Part shown: positions 1 to 6,908 of the stretch, in pieces
Layout of the letters: every line of letters starts with the position of its first letter
Numbering within the stretch: position 1 is the stretch's first letter
Origin: RYN-433 sp036558265
Lineage (GTDB): Bacteria; Planctomycetota; Phycisphaerae; Tepidisphaerales; Tepidisphaeraceae
DNA length: 14,225 nucleotides
NCBI GenBank assembly: GCA_036558265.1
Contig: DATBFY010000656.1
Span: forward strand, 1 to 14,225
Reading direction: 5' to 3'
Program-made: the position numbers and the translations under genes
Notes under the pieces: model-generated
The model's input: the letters and a program-made list of their open reading frames with translations, nothing else
The model's database searches: none
What the model was told of the DNA's origin: nothing

Positions 1-2
1 AT

Positions 3-878
3 CCGCAGACGTACCTGCCGCAGGTGCGCGAGTATGCGGTGGCGCTGCGGTCGTATCGGACGACGTATCACGATCGGCCGGGGCTGGACGTCAACCCGCC
101 GCCCAAGACGCCGGACCGCTATTACGACGACAACGGCTGGATCAGCATTGCGCTGGTGGAGACGTACGAGCTGACGAAGGATCCGAAGGATCTGGAATTG
201 GCCAAGGAGGCATACGAGTTCGCGATGAGCGGGGAGGACCTCAAGTCATTGGGCGGGGGGATCTACTGGCACGAGGATCAGACCAAGTCGAAGAACGCGT
301 GTTCGAGCGGGCCGGCGATGGTGGCGGCGATGATGCTGCACAAGGTGACCGGCGAGGCGAAGTACCTGGAGTCGGCCAAGCGGCTGTACGACTGGACGCG
401 CGCGCATTTGCAGGATCCGCAGGATGGGCTGGTATTCGATTCGATCAGCGTGCCCGCGGGCCAGTTGGAACGGGCGAAGTACACGTACAACAGCGCGACG
501 CTGATCCGAGCGGCGTGCATGCTGTATCGCCAGACGAAGGACAAGGCGTACCTGGACGAGGCGCAGCGCGTGGCGCGGGCGGCGGAGGGGCGCTTCGTGA
601 GGTCGTCGGATGGGGTGATCCGGGGGTCGGGCAAGCTCGGGGTGAAGCTGGTGGAGGGGTTCCTGGAATTGTACGAGGTGGATCGTGACGAGCACTGGCG
701 GCAGGTGGTGGGCAAGTGCCTGGGCGCGCTGCACCGCCGCCGGAACGCGGACGGGTGGTACGCGCAGGACTGGCAGGCGGGACTTTCGGGTGGACGGCCG
801 GTGCGGTTGATCGACCAGTCGGCGGCGGCGCGGGCCTATTGGCTGGGGGCGGAGCATGGGGTGACGATCGCGAACTGA
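3..878 (+). CDS. GH76-family glycoside hydrolase (alpha-1,6-mannanase-like), 5' truncated
   Basis: The frame is open to the left edge, so the GTG at 24 is probably internal and the true start lies outside the window. The visible 290 or so residues show the alpha/alpha-barrel signatures of GH76. YYDDNGW (Asp-Asp encoded at 126-131) fits the family's paired catalytic aspartates. It is followed by GGIYW, a KNACSSGPA segment, a DWTR helix, GLVFDSI and TYNSATLI. Known GH76 enzymes cleave alpha-1,6-mannan backbones, and most are secreted; the part that would hold a signal peptide is missing here. The C-terminus looks complete, with the usual closing helices. It converges on the TIR-like gene, with a hairpin between the stops. 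No other carbohydrate gene is adjacent in the window, so the substrate is a family-level inference. Other six-hairpin glycosidases such as GH88/GH105 lack this YDDN pattern and fit less well. Confidence 0.85.
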   Translation, partial: PQTYLPQVREYAVALRSYRTTYHDRPGLDVNPPPKTPDRYYDDNGWISIALVETYELTKDPKDLELAKEAYEFAMSGEDLKSLGGGIYWHEDQTKSKNACSSGPAMVAAMMLHKVTGEAKYLESAKRLYDWTRAHLQDPQDGLVFDSISVPAGQLERAKYTYNSATLIRAACMLYRQTKDKAYLDEAQRVARAAEGRFVRSSDGVIRGSGKLGVKLVEGFLELYEVDRDEHWRQVVGKCLGALHRRRNADGWYAQDWQAGLSGGRPVRLIDQSAAARAYWLGAEHGVTIAN

Positions 879-901
879 CCCGCGAGCGCAGAAACGCAAC
901 A

Positions 902-927
902 CGGGTAAGACCTTGTGGTCTTACCCG
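902..927. terminator. Hairpin between convergent genes, copy 1 of a hairpin + CCACCCTG element
   Basis: A perfect 11-bp inverted repeat (CGGGTAAGACC / GGTCTTACCCG) closes a 4-base TTGT loop, 24 bases after the GH76 stop and 25 before the stop of the opposing TIR-like gene. There is no U-tract, so classical intrinsic termination is not certain. The stem could stabilise 3' ends of transcripts from both sides. It is followed at 930-937 by CCACCCTG, the same flank found beside the hairpin at 6083-6111. Confidence 0.65.
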
Positions 928-951
928 CGCCACCCTGTTGGGGAGGTTTCG

Positions 952-1926
952 TTAAAAGACGCGGTTGAGGTCGATCTCGAGGCCCGCGCGCTTGAGCTGG
1001 CGGGCGAGGTGGAGCTGCCAGCCGTCGGCGGGGTCGAGGGGAATATGCAGCAGGCCGTGCTCGTCGCAGGTGAGCTTGTCGTCGCTGGCGCTCAGGACGT
1101 AGACGCGCTTTAGGCCCAGGCGTCCGACGACGTAGCCGAGGTCGAAGGGGCGGGGCGGGGCGTCGGCGCGGCTGAGGATCAGGCCGAAGTCGAGGTGGGG
1201 TTTCTGGTCGAGCTGTTCGACCAGTGCGTTGCGGGCGTCACCGGGGTCGCCGCTGGTGATCTCGGCGATCTCGAAGCCGAGCTTGGTGCAGAAGTCGCGG
1301 ACGGCGGACTGTGCGCGGGGGTCGTGCTCGTAGACGATGAAGGCGCCGGCCCTGGGGCGCATGCCGGAGGCCGGGGCGTTGGCGGCGCGGGGGTGGGCGG
1401 CGGCGCCGTTGGCGGGGGCGGGGGCGTCGAAGAAGTCGCGGTTGGCATCGGTCGCCTGGGCGGCGGGGTTGGCCACAGGGGCGGCGGCCTGGGCCGTGGC
1501 CGCTGCGGCCTTGGCGGTGCTGGCCGGGGACTTGGGTTGGGACTCGTCGGGCAGCTCCTGCACGCGTTTGAGGACCAGGTGAAGCTTACGCAGGCGCTGG
1601 TCCATCTCGTCGTAGAAGTGCTCGATGAAGAGGTTGAGGTCGGCGTACTCGGGGAGGACCTTGCCGACCCAGTTCTGGCACTCGTCGGCGACGGCCCCGC
1701 TGCTGAAGGCGGCCTTGAGCAGGGTCATGACGGCGGTGGTCCACTCGCCCTTGGCCTCGCGGGCGCGTTCGAGCTCGTTGACGTAGCGGATCTTGCTGCG
1801 CTTGATCTCCAGGCCCTTCTCGAGCTGAGCGCGGATCTGCTGGATGGCCTTGTCACGGGGCATGACCAGCTTGGCGGAGGCCGAGGCCTGGCTGCTGGTG
1901 GGCGGGGTTTGGAGTTCGAGCGTCAT
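952..1926 (-). CDS. Coiled-coil protein with C-terminal TIR-like (Cap12/Pycsar effector-type) domain
   Basis: The protein has 324 residues in three parts. Residues about 22-126 are a charged, helical N-terminal domain with coiled-coil character and no recognised family. Residues about 127-192 are an Ala/Pro-rich low-complexity linker. Residues about 194-324 resemble the predicted nucleotide-binding TIR-like family (Pfam PF10137), with AFIVYEHD where the family has a VFIVHGHD-like strand, FDLGYVVGRLG where it has FELG-FIGKLG, then LLHIPLD and the ending AGLEIDLNRVF. Family members such as the TIR part of TIR-STING degrade NAD+ using the Glu of FELG. Here that position is Asp262, the HG of the first strand is YE, and the loop before FDLG is short, so NADase activity is doubtful. 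GAGAGGAG about 10 bases upstream supports the ATG at 1926. There is no signal peptide or membrane segment. No cyclase or other defence gene is adjacent. Confidence 0.8.
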   Translation of the reverse strand: MTLELQTPPTSSQASASAKLVMPRDKAIQQIRAQLEKGLEIKRSKIRYVNELERAREAKGEWTTAVMTLLKAAFSSGAVADECQNWVGKVLPEYADLNLFIEHFYDEMDQRLRKLHLVLKRVQELPDESQPKSPASTAKAAAATAQAAAPVANPAAQATDANRDFFDAPAPANGAAAHPRAANAPASGMRPRAGAFIVYEHDPRAQSAVRDFCTKLGFEIAEITSGDPGDARNALVEQLDQKPHLDFGLILSRADAPPRPFDLGYVVGRLGLKRVYVLSASDDKLTCDEHGLLHIPLDPADGWQLHLARQLKRAGLEIDLNRVF

Positions 1927-1973
1927 TTGGGTACGGCTCCTCTCTTCTCGCTAACTAAGACATCGGATAAATC

Positions 1974-2050
1974 GGGGGTTGGGGCAATCAGGGCGGGGGC
2001 GGCGGCGCGGGGGCGGGGTGGGGGCTGTAGGGGATATAGGGGTGGAAGGG
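1974..2050 (+). other. G-quadruplex-type G-run tract in a divergent intergenic region
   Basis: Between the divergent starts at 1926 and 2112 the plus strand carries G-runs at 2009-2013, 2015-2018, 2020-2024, 2030-2033, 2039-2042 and 2048-2050, separated by loops of 1, 1, 5, 5 and 5 bases. Further G-runs lie upstream from 1974. This satisfies the usual G3+N1-7 motif several times over. It would be on the non-template strand for the propeller gene and the template strand for the TIR-like gene. A regulatory effect is an inference. Confidence 0.6.
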
Positions 2051-2111
2051 TTAGAGACGGAACGATCTTCTTTTTCGTCGGGGTGCGCGGCGGCATAATG
2101 TGCGGCGCGGA

Positions 2112-3878
2112 ATGACAACACCTCTCCTCGACTATGCACCGGTGGGGCGGAAGGAACCTTGGGGGCCGTTCCTGGTCCGGCCGTCGAGGTGGACGTTGTT
2201 CCTGGCGTTGCTCGTGGGGGCGAACGTCGTATGGCTGGCGTGCCGTCACGAGCCGTGGCGGCCGGTGGCGATCCCGGGGGTGCCGTGGCACAGCCAGCAG
2301 GTTGTGTACACGCCTTCGGGCAAGTTGCTGGTTCTGGGGCACGTAGCGAGCGTGTTCGACCCGGACACGGGGGAGCGGATCTGCGTGATGGGCAAAATGT
2401 CGAGCGGAGCCGATCGCGATCGGCGGGTCTATCCGCTGCTGGGGGGGCGGGAGGTGTTGGAGATCCTGGACGACGGGTTGATCGTTTATGACGCGGAAAC
2501 CGGGCGAACGGTGCGAGCATTCTCGTTCCCGTTGCGTGGGCCGGTGCCGGCGGCGGACGCGGTGACGCCCGCGCCCGATGGCCGGCGGTTCTACGGGCCG
2601 GCGCGGTTCGATCCGGACGCGTACAACCTGTACGGTCTGCCGCGGCCCGAGCCGCAGTTTTACCTATGGGACCTGGACGCGGCGCGGCGGCCGCGCGAGC
2701 CGCTGTTGCCGTCGCGGCGGTTTCCGTTCAAGGGGGGCGTGACGTTGTCGCCGGATGGGCGGACGGCGCTGGTCACCAATGACAAGGCCGCCGGGACGGC
2801 GGCGGATCCGTACGCCGCGCTGTTTGACATCCGCTCGGGCGGCGAGATCCCCCTGGAACCACCAATGCCCTCGGGCCGGCAATTGCCGATGTTCTCCGCC
2901 GATTCGCAGTGGCTGGAGGTCGAAGTCGTGCCCGGACTGGGCACATGGATGTATTCGACGCGGACGGGCAAAGTGCTTCCGTCGCCAGGCGCGGCTTGGG
3001 CGCCTTGGCCGGAGCAAGCGGCCTCGGGCGACGGGGGGTATCTTGTCCGATCGTACGTGGCTGTGGGGATGCGAGACCGCACCGTCGAGCTTTATGCACT
3101 GGACGGCGTGTTTCCACGGTGGCTGGCCACGCATCGCGTGCACGGAGGCGCGAGTTTTGGGGCGGTGTTCTTTCCGGACGGGTCGAGGATCATCGGCCGG
3201 GGCGATGGGGGCGTTTCGCTGGCAATCTATGACCTGAAATTGCGTCCGCTTGCGCGGATGGATGGGCCAGCTCTTCGTGAGTGGACGTTTTCGCCGGACG
3301 GCGGGCATCTGGCGGCCTTCGGCCCGTGGAGTGAGGTTTACGCGTATCGGAAGGTGGGTCTGGAGTGCCGCGAGACGATGCTGGGCGTGCTGGGAATGCC
3401 GCACGCATGGCTGCTGCTCGCGCTGGTGGGATTGACGGCGCTGTTGCTTCAGCGAGACGCGCGGCGGCTGGCGACGGCGCGCGGGGCGGGTCGCCGGGTG
3501 ACATGGATCGCGCTGATCCTGCTGCTCGCAGGGCTTCCCCGGAGCGCGCAGGCGGTGCTGACGACGTGCGTGGGGCATGTTCTGCCCACGTTCGCGCCGG
3601 TCGTGTTGATTAGCGCGGTGGGGCTGGCGACCGGGGCACGGTTCTGGCGGATGGCTGCCGTTGGCGGGTTGGCGGTGAGCGTATCGATCACCGCGTGGTG
3701 GGTGCTGGCATTAAAGCGAGGGGGCCTGAGTGGGTCGATCGTGTTTAGGCTGGTGGACCGCAGTTGGGCGATTCCGGAGAAAGCGGTTGCGGTGACGCTG
3801 GTCGTCTGTTCGCTGGGGGCGGTGGGGGCGATGGTGATGCTGGTGTGGCCGTCGCGGAGGTTGGCGGTGCAGGGGTGA
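2112..3878 (+). CDS. Membrane protein with WD40-like beta-propeller and C-terminal transmembrane bundle
   Basis: I do not recognise a specific family. From the ATG at 2112 (588 residues) there is a hydrophobic helix near residues 27-44 (WTLFLALLVGANVVWLAC). A large region (about 55-410) follows with recurring propeller-blade turns such as LSPDGRTALV, FFPDGSRIIG and FSPDGGHLAA, and strands like YLWDLDA and LFDIRSG. After it come about five hydrophobic segments (about 427-446, 463-485, 488-507, 513-534, 557-579). With an odd hydrophobic helix at the front and the bundle behind, the propeller may sit outside the cytoplasm, but topology is uncertain. A GTG at 2100 in the same frame would add four residues; neither start has a convincing ribosome-binding site, although CATAAT at 2094-2099 could be a -10 for a very short leader. 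It is divergent from the TIR-like gene. Function unknown. Confidence 0.8.
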   Translation: MTTPLLDYAPVGRKEPWGPFLVRPSRWTLFLALLVGANVVWLACRHEPWRPVAIPGVPWHSQQVVYTPSGKLLVLGHVASVFDPDTGERICVMGKMSSGADRDRRVYPLLGGREVLEILDDGLIVYDAETGRTVRAFSFPLRGPVPAADAVTPAPDGRRFYGPARFDPDAYNLYGLPRPEPQFYLWDLDAARRPREPLLPSRRFPFKGGVTLSPDGRTALVTNDKAAGTAADPYAALFDIRSGGEIPLEPPMPSGRQLPMFSADSQWLEVEVVPGLGTWMYSTRTGKVLPSPGAAWAPWPEQAASGDGGYLVRSYVAVGMRDRTVELYALDGVFPRWLATHRVHGGASFGAVFFPDGSRIIGRGDGGVSLAIYDLKLRPLARMDGPALREWTFSPDGGHLAAFGPWSEVYAYRKVGLECRETMLGVLGMPHAWLLLALVGLTALLLQRDARRLATARGAGRRVTWIALILLLAGLPRSAQAVLTTCVGHVLPTFAPVVLISAVGLATGARFWRMAAVGGLAVSVSITAWWVLALKRGGLSGSIVFRLVDRSWAIPEKAVAVTLVVCSLGAVGAMVMLVWPSRRLAVQG

Positions 3879-3887
3879 TGCGCCGAT

Positions 3888-3912
3888 CGTAGTTATATTA
3901 ATGCGAACTACG
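3888..3912. terminator. Weak hairpin between convergent genes
   Basis: CGTAGTT (3888-3894) and AACTACG (3906-3912) form a 7-bp stem around an AT-rich 11-base loop. It lies just after the stop of the propeller gene and before the stop of the opposing Tim44-like gene. It has no U-tract. The AT-richness is unusual for this window. It could be a bidirectional terminator, but the short stem keeps confidence low. Confidence 0.35.
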
Positions 3913-3952
3913 CGTGATGCGAGAGATGGTGGGCGGAGTCCACCTTACGACG

Positions 3953-5959
3953 TCATGTGCGGCCATTGCCGCCGTTGCGAGCGGCGCGGAGGGTTTGGCG
4001 GGCGTCGGTGTACAGCTCGCGCTGGACGCGCTTGAGGAGCTGGGAGAGGTCGTAGTCGGACAGGCCCAGACGGCCGGCGGCGGAGCGGAGGAGCGCGTTT
4101 TCCTCGCGGGTGATGCGGCCGTCGGCGAGCGCGACGCGGGCGATCGCGTGGAGCTGGCCCTGGGCCTCCTCGCGGTCGGCGGGGGCGGGGACGTCCAGGG
4201 AATTGGTCTGGGCGGCGGCGATCATCTGGTCGAGGCGGTCGGGCGGGACGTTGTAGTGCGCGGCGGTGGACGCCAAAAGCTGGCGCTCGCGGGCGTCGAG
4301 ATGGCCGTCGGCCAAGGTCATCTTGACCATCCAGGCGAGGACACCGGCGGCGGAGGGGACAGAGGGAGGCGGAGGCGGAACGTCAATTTCGGGTGCTTCT
4401 TCGGTTTGGGGTGACGATTCGAGCCGGGCGAGCAGGGACTGGGCGCGCGGGTGGTTGATCGCCATGGCGTCTTCGAGAGCCCACGTCGTCGAGCCGTCGT
4501 TGAGCGTAGCTCCGCAGAATTCGCAGACGCCGGCGGTGCTGCCCGAGTCGGGGGCGCCGCAGCCGGGACAGTGGGCGGAAGAGATGGACTTGTCGGGATT
4601 GCTGGTGACGCCGGATTTGCGCGCCAGGACCAGGAGCGTGCGGGCGACGGCGGATTGCTCGTGGCGCTGGGGGACGCCACTGGGGGCGAGGGTGAAGCGG
4701 GTGCCGGACCAGCGGATTTCGAGGAGGGCGCGGTCAAAACCGGGGGAGTTGTTAGTTGTTAGTGGCTGGTTGCTAGTAGCCGGGAGGAGGCCGCGGACGT
4801 CTACCGAGCCGACGGCGCAGTCGCCGTACCAGGTCCGGTCGGTGGCCAGGTGCTGTTTGAGGTAGGCCTGGAAGCGGTCGCAGAAGTCGGGGAGCGCGGA
4901 TTTGCGGAGGGACTTGACGTCGAAGAGCCGCTCGGCGGTGTTCTTGCGCCAGAAGATGACGCTGGCCTTGTCCTCGAGCTCCTGGAGGTTGAACCCGGAG
5001 TCACGCTGGCGAAGGGCCTGCATGCCGGGGATGGCCGTCGTGCGGCGCGGCTCCCACTCGCACTCCTGGGTGATCTCCGCCAGCACCCAGTCGTACTGGC
5101 CCGAGCGCAGGAGCGCGCCGCAGTATTTGCAGTTGGCGTTCTGGTTGATGTCGATGGCGCCGCCGCAGTTGGGACAGTTGCCCTCCATGAGACCGGGCTT
5201 GTCGGGATGCGTTGCGGCGCCGCGGCGGCGGAGGAAGGACCAGATCTCGATGAACGGCTCGGGCTCGGAGGAGCCGGAAAGGATCTGGCCGTCCGCGAGG
5301 CGCACGTTCTGGTCGATCGCGGTGGCGCAGATGCGGACATCGAGATGGTCGAAGTGCTCGCCGGACTGGGCGTGCGCCAGGTCGATCGATTCGACCCGCA
5401 CCTGCTCCATCCGGTTGCGATAGCCGAGGAACCGCTGCTCGTCGAACTGGAGGTTGAAGCGCTCGTAGACGGCGTCGGAAATAAATGGCCGGACGGCCGT
5501 GAGGTTCTGACCGGCCCAGGCCTGTTGGATCTTGTCGAAGGCGGTGGAGACGCGGTCGAAGAACGGGGCGGCGGCGAAGGCGGGATCGCGGGCCTGGATC
5601 ATCTGGACGATCGATTGCTCGCGGTTGACATCCCGCGCGGCGCGGGCGCGGCGGATGACGGACGTGCGGTAGCTCTGCTGGCCCTGCCGCGAGCCGTAGA
5701 CGAAGAGCAGGATCACGATGACGACGACCGGGACGCCGACCTTGGGGTAGTAGAAGCAGAGGCGGACGAGTTGGAAGATGAGCCAGCCGATGCCGTCCCC
5801 GTGACCCGAGCCGCCACCGCCACCCCCACCGGAGGAGTGGGAGCCGGAGTAAGACTGTCCACCGCCGGCGCGGGCGAAGAGGAGGGCAGGGGTGGCCAGG
5901 AGCGTGAGCGTGGCCGTGACCAGGAGGAGGACGACGAATGTTCGGCGGAGGCGCGGCAT
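3953..5959 (-). CDS. Tim44-like membrane protein with two zinc ribbons and a TerB-like C-terminus
   Basis: The protein has 668 residues. A signal-like hydrophobic segment (about 7-30) ends near an Ala-Arg-Ala site. A Gly/Ser stretch (about 32-55) of the kind seen in Tim44-domain proteins follows, then a transmembrane helix (about 70-89). Residues about 125-248 match a Tim44/NTF2-like fold. Zinc ribbon 1 has cysteines at 262, 265, 277 and 280. Residues about 285-448 look like a second, diverged Tim44-like unit, followed by zinc ribbon 2 (464, 467, 479, 482). After a Pro-rich linker (about 520-535), residues about 538-650 carry two helical TerB-like halves, each with a LADG motif (LADGHLDARE, LADGRITREE). 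Such proteins are usually annotated only as Tim44-like domain proteins; the function is unknown, perhaps membrane-associated scaffolding. The ATG at 5959 lacks a Shine-Dalgarno sequence, but the signal-like start supports it. Confidence 0.8.
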   Translation of the reverse strand: MPRLRRTFVVLLLVTATLTLLATPALLFARAGGGQSYSGSHSSGGGGGGGSGHGDGIGWLIFQLVRLCFYYPKVGVPVVVIVILLFVYGSRQGQQSYRTSVIRRARAARDVNREQSIVQMIQARDPAFAAAPFFDRVSTAFDKIQQAWAGQNLTAVRPFISDAVYERFNLQFDEQRFLGYRNRMEQVRVESIDLAHAQSGEHFDHLDVRICATAIDQNVRLADGQILSGSSEPEPFIEIWSFLRRRGAATHPDKPGLMEGNCPNCGGAIDINQNANCKYCGALLRSGQYDWVLAEITQECEWEPRRTTAIPGMQALRQRDSGFNLQELEDKASVIFWRKNTAERLFDVKSLRKSALPDFCDRFQAYLKQHLATDRTWYGDCAVGSVDVRGLLPATSNQPLTTNNSPGFDRALLEIRWSGTRFTLAPSGVPQRHEQSAVARTLLVLARKSGVTSNPDKSISSAHCPGCGAPDSGSTAGVCEFCGATLNDGSTTWALEDAMAINHPRAQSLLARLESSPQTEEAPEIDVPPPPPSVPSAAGVLAWMVKMTLADGHLDARERQLLASTAAHYNVPPDRLDQMIAAAQTNSLDVPAPADREEAQGQLHAIARVALADGRITREENALLRSAAGRLGLSDYDLSQLLKRVQRELYTDARQTLRAARNGGNGRT
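4742..4784 (-). repeat. Low-complexity TTGTTAG-type repeat inserted in-frame in the Tim44-like gene
   Basis: The plus strand reads GTTGTTAGTTGTTAGT (tandem TTGTTAG units), then a stretch whose ends GGCT and AGCC are complementary. In the gene it encodes roughly residues 391-407 (PATSNQPLTTNNSPG), a Thr/Asn/Ser stretch with no counterpart in the paralogous first unit. Its base composition differs sharply from the surrounding GC-rich DNA. It looks like an expanded or inserted mini-repeat that kept the frame. Confidence 0.5.
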
Positions 5960-6082
5960 GGGGGAATGATCCGGGTCGTTCTACGAATGGTATCGGATCA
6001 ATCAGGCGGCATCCATTTGCGGGGGGATTCCGGCGATGGCGGCGGACGGGTTCTTTGTTTGCGGATGTCTTCGCCGGATCGC

Positions 6083-6119
6083 CACGGGCAAGCCTGAGAG
6101 CTTGCCACGTGCCACCCTG
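6083..6119. terminator. Hairpin downstream of the TauE gene, copy 2 of the hairpin + CCACCCTG element
   Basis: GGCAAGC (6087-6093) and GCTTGCC (6100-6106) form a 7-bp stem with a CTGAGA loop, extended outward by four pairs across a single bulged A. CCACCCTG follows at 6112-6119. On the minus strand the order from the TauE stop is a 12-base spacer, CAGGGTGGC, then the hairpin. The TIR-like gene shows the same order with a 14-base spacer. The surrounding 172 bases (5960-6131) hold nothing else I can name; no clear promoter for the Tim44-like gene is visible. Confidence 0.55.
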
Positions 6120-6131
6120 AGAAGGGGAACG

Positions 6132-6902
6132 TCATCCGCGCATCGCCTGGGCGAGCAGCACGACGCCGATGATCACCAGCCCCGCGTGGACGCAGCGGAG
6201 GAAGCCGTGGCCGGTCATCCGGTGGTTGATCGCCCGGCCGATCAGGATCGCGATCAGCACCAGCGGCAGCGAAAGGAGGTAATACCGCGTAACCGCCGGC
6301 ACCCACAGCCCCGTGAGCCAGTAACCGATCATCCCGAGGAGGCTCGCCGGGAGGAAGTAGGCCTGCAGCGTGGCGCGGAAGTGCTGGGCGGACCAGCGGC
6401 GGAGGGCGCCGTAGACGGCCAGGGGCGGGCCGTTCATCCCGTACGCGCCGCCGAGCACGCCGCCGACGAAGCCGCAACCGAGGAGCGCGGGGAGGTGGTC
6501 GCTCGTCAGTTCCAGCGGCGTTCGGCCGATCAGGGACCAGATCGAGAACGCGATGATGATCACGCCGAGCGTCGCCTTGATGACCCGTTCGTCCGCCGTC
6601 GTCAGGAGCAACAGGCCCAGCGGGAGGCCCACGAGCGTCGCGAGCACGAGCCACCCGGCGCTTCGGACGTGGACCTTGCGCCAGTCCTGCGCGATGATCA
6701 CTGCGGCGACGGTGACCGAGACCAGCACGGCCAGCGGCACCGCGACCCCGACGGGGATCCGCAACGCCAGGAGCGGCACGGCCACCAGCGCCTCGCCGAA
6801 GCCGAAGGCCGAGCGGATCAGGGTGGCGAGGAAGATGACGAGAAGGACGTGGAGGAGAGTCGGATTCAGAATTCCTCCTTTGGTGCGGCTGGATGGATAC
6901 AA
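6132..6902 (-). CDS. TauE/SafE-family membrane permease (sulfite/anion exporter-like)
   Basis: The protein is about 245-256 residues and very hydrophobic, with 7-8 predicted membrane helices. The TauE/SafE duplication is visible: the first half has FGFGEALVAVPLLAL near the front, and the second has the Gly-rich GGVLGGAYGMNGPPLAVYG segment. Family members are implicated in export of sulfite, sulfoacetate or related anions across the inner membrane; the substrate cannot be read from sequence. The only standard start is a TTG at 6902 with no ribosome-binding site. A perfect AAGGAGG at 6874-6880 lies inside that reading and points to a start about 33 bases later, at the CTG of 6869. It follows asd on the same strand, separated by a hairpin element, and may be co-transcribed with it. 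Confidence 0.9.
   Translation of the reverse strand: MYPSSRTKGGILNPTLLHVLLVIFLATLIRSAFGFGEALVAVPLLALRIPVGVAVPLAVLVSVTVAAVIIAQDWRKVHVRSAGWLVLATLVGLPLGLLLLTTADERVIKATLGVIIIAFSIWSLIGRTPLELTSDHLPALLGCGFVGGVLGGAYGMNGPPLAVYGALRRWSAQHFRATLQAYFLPASLLGMIGYWLTGLWVPAVTRYYLLSLPLVLIAILIGRAINHRMTGHGFLRCVHAGLVIIGVVLLAQAMRG
6874..6880 (-). promoter_or_regulatory. Strong Shine-Dalgarno AAGGAGG that decides the TauE start
   Basis: The minus strand reads AAAGGAGG-AATT-CTG-AAT-CCG. The only possible start at a usable distance is the CTG at 6869-6867 (4-base spacer), or less likely the overlapping ATT. No ATG, GTG or TTG follows within a usable distance. The CTG reading gives the N-terminus MNPTLLHVLLV, which is normal for this family. 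Confidence 0.6.
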
Positions 6903-6908
6903 AAGAAG

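Noticed and set aside
1195..2115. Long plus-strand open frame, 306 codons, Gly/Val-rich
   Set aside because: It is antisense to the TIR-like gene, which has family motifs and a ribosome-binding site. The frame is low-complexity and arises from GC-rich codon use on the other strand.
952..3878. Two-gene defence system made of the TIR-like and propeller genes
   Set aside because: The genes are divergent, with no cyclic-nucleotide synthase, protease or other known partner and no mobile or defence genes around. The sequence does not support a system.
4850..6097. 415-codon plus-strand open frame
   Set aside because: It is antisense to the Tim44-like gene and has no recognisable domain.
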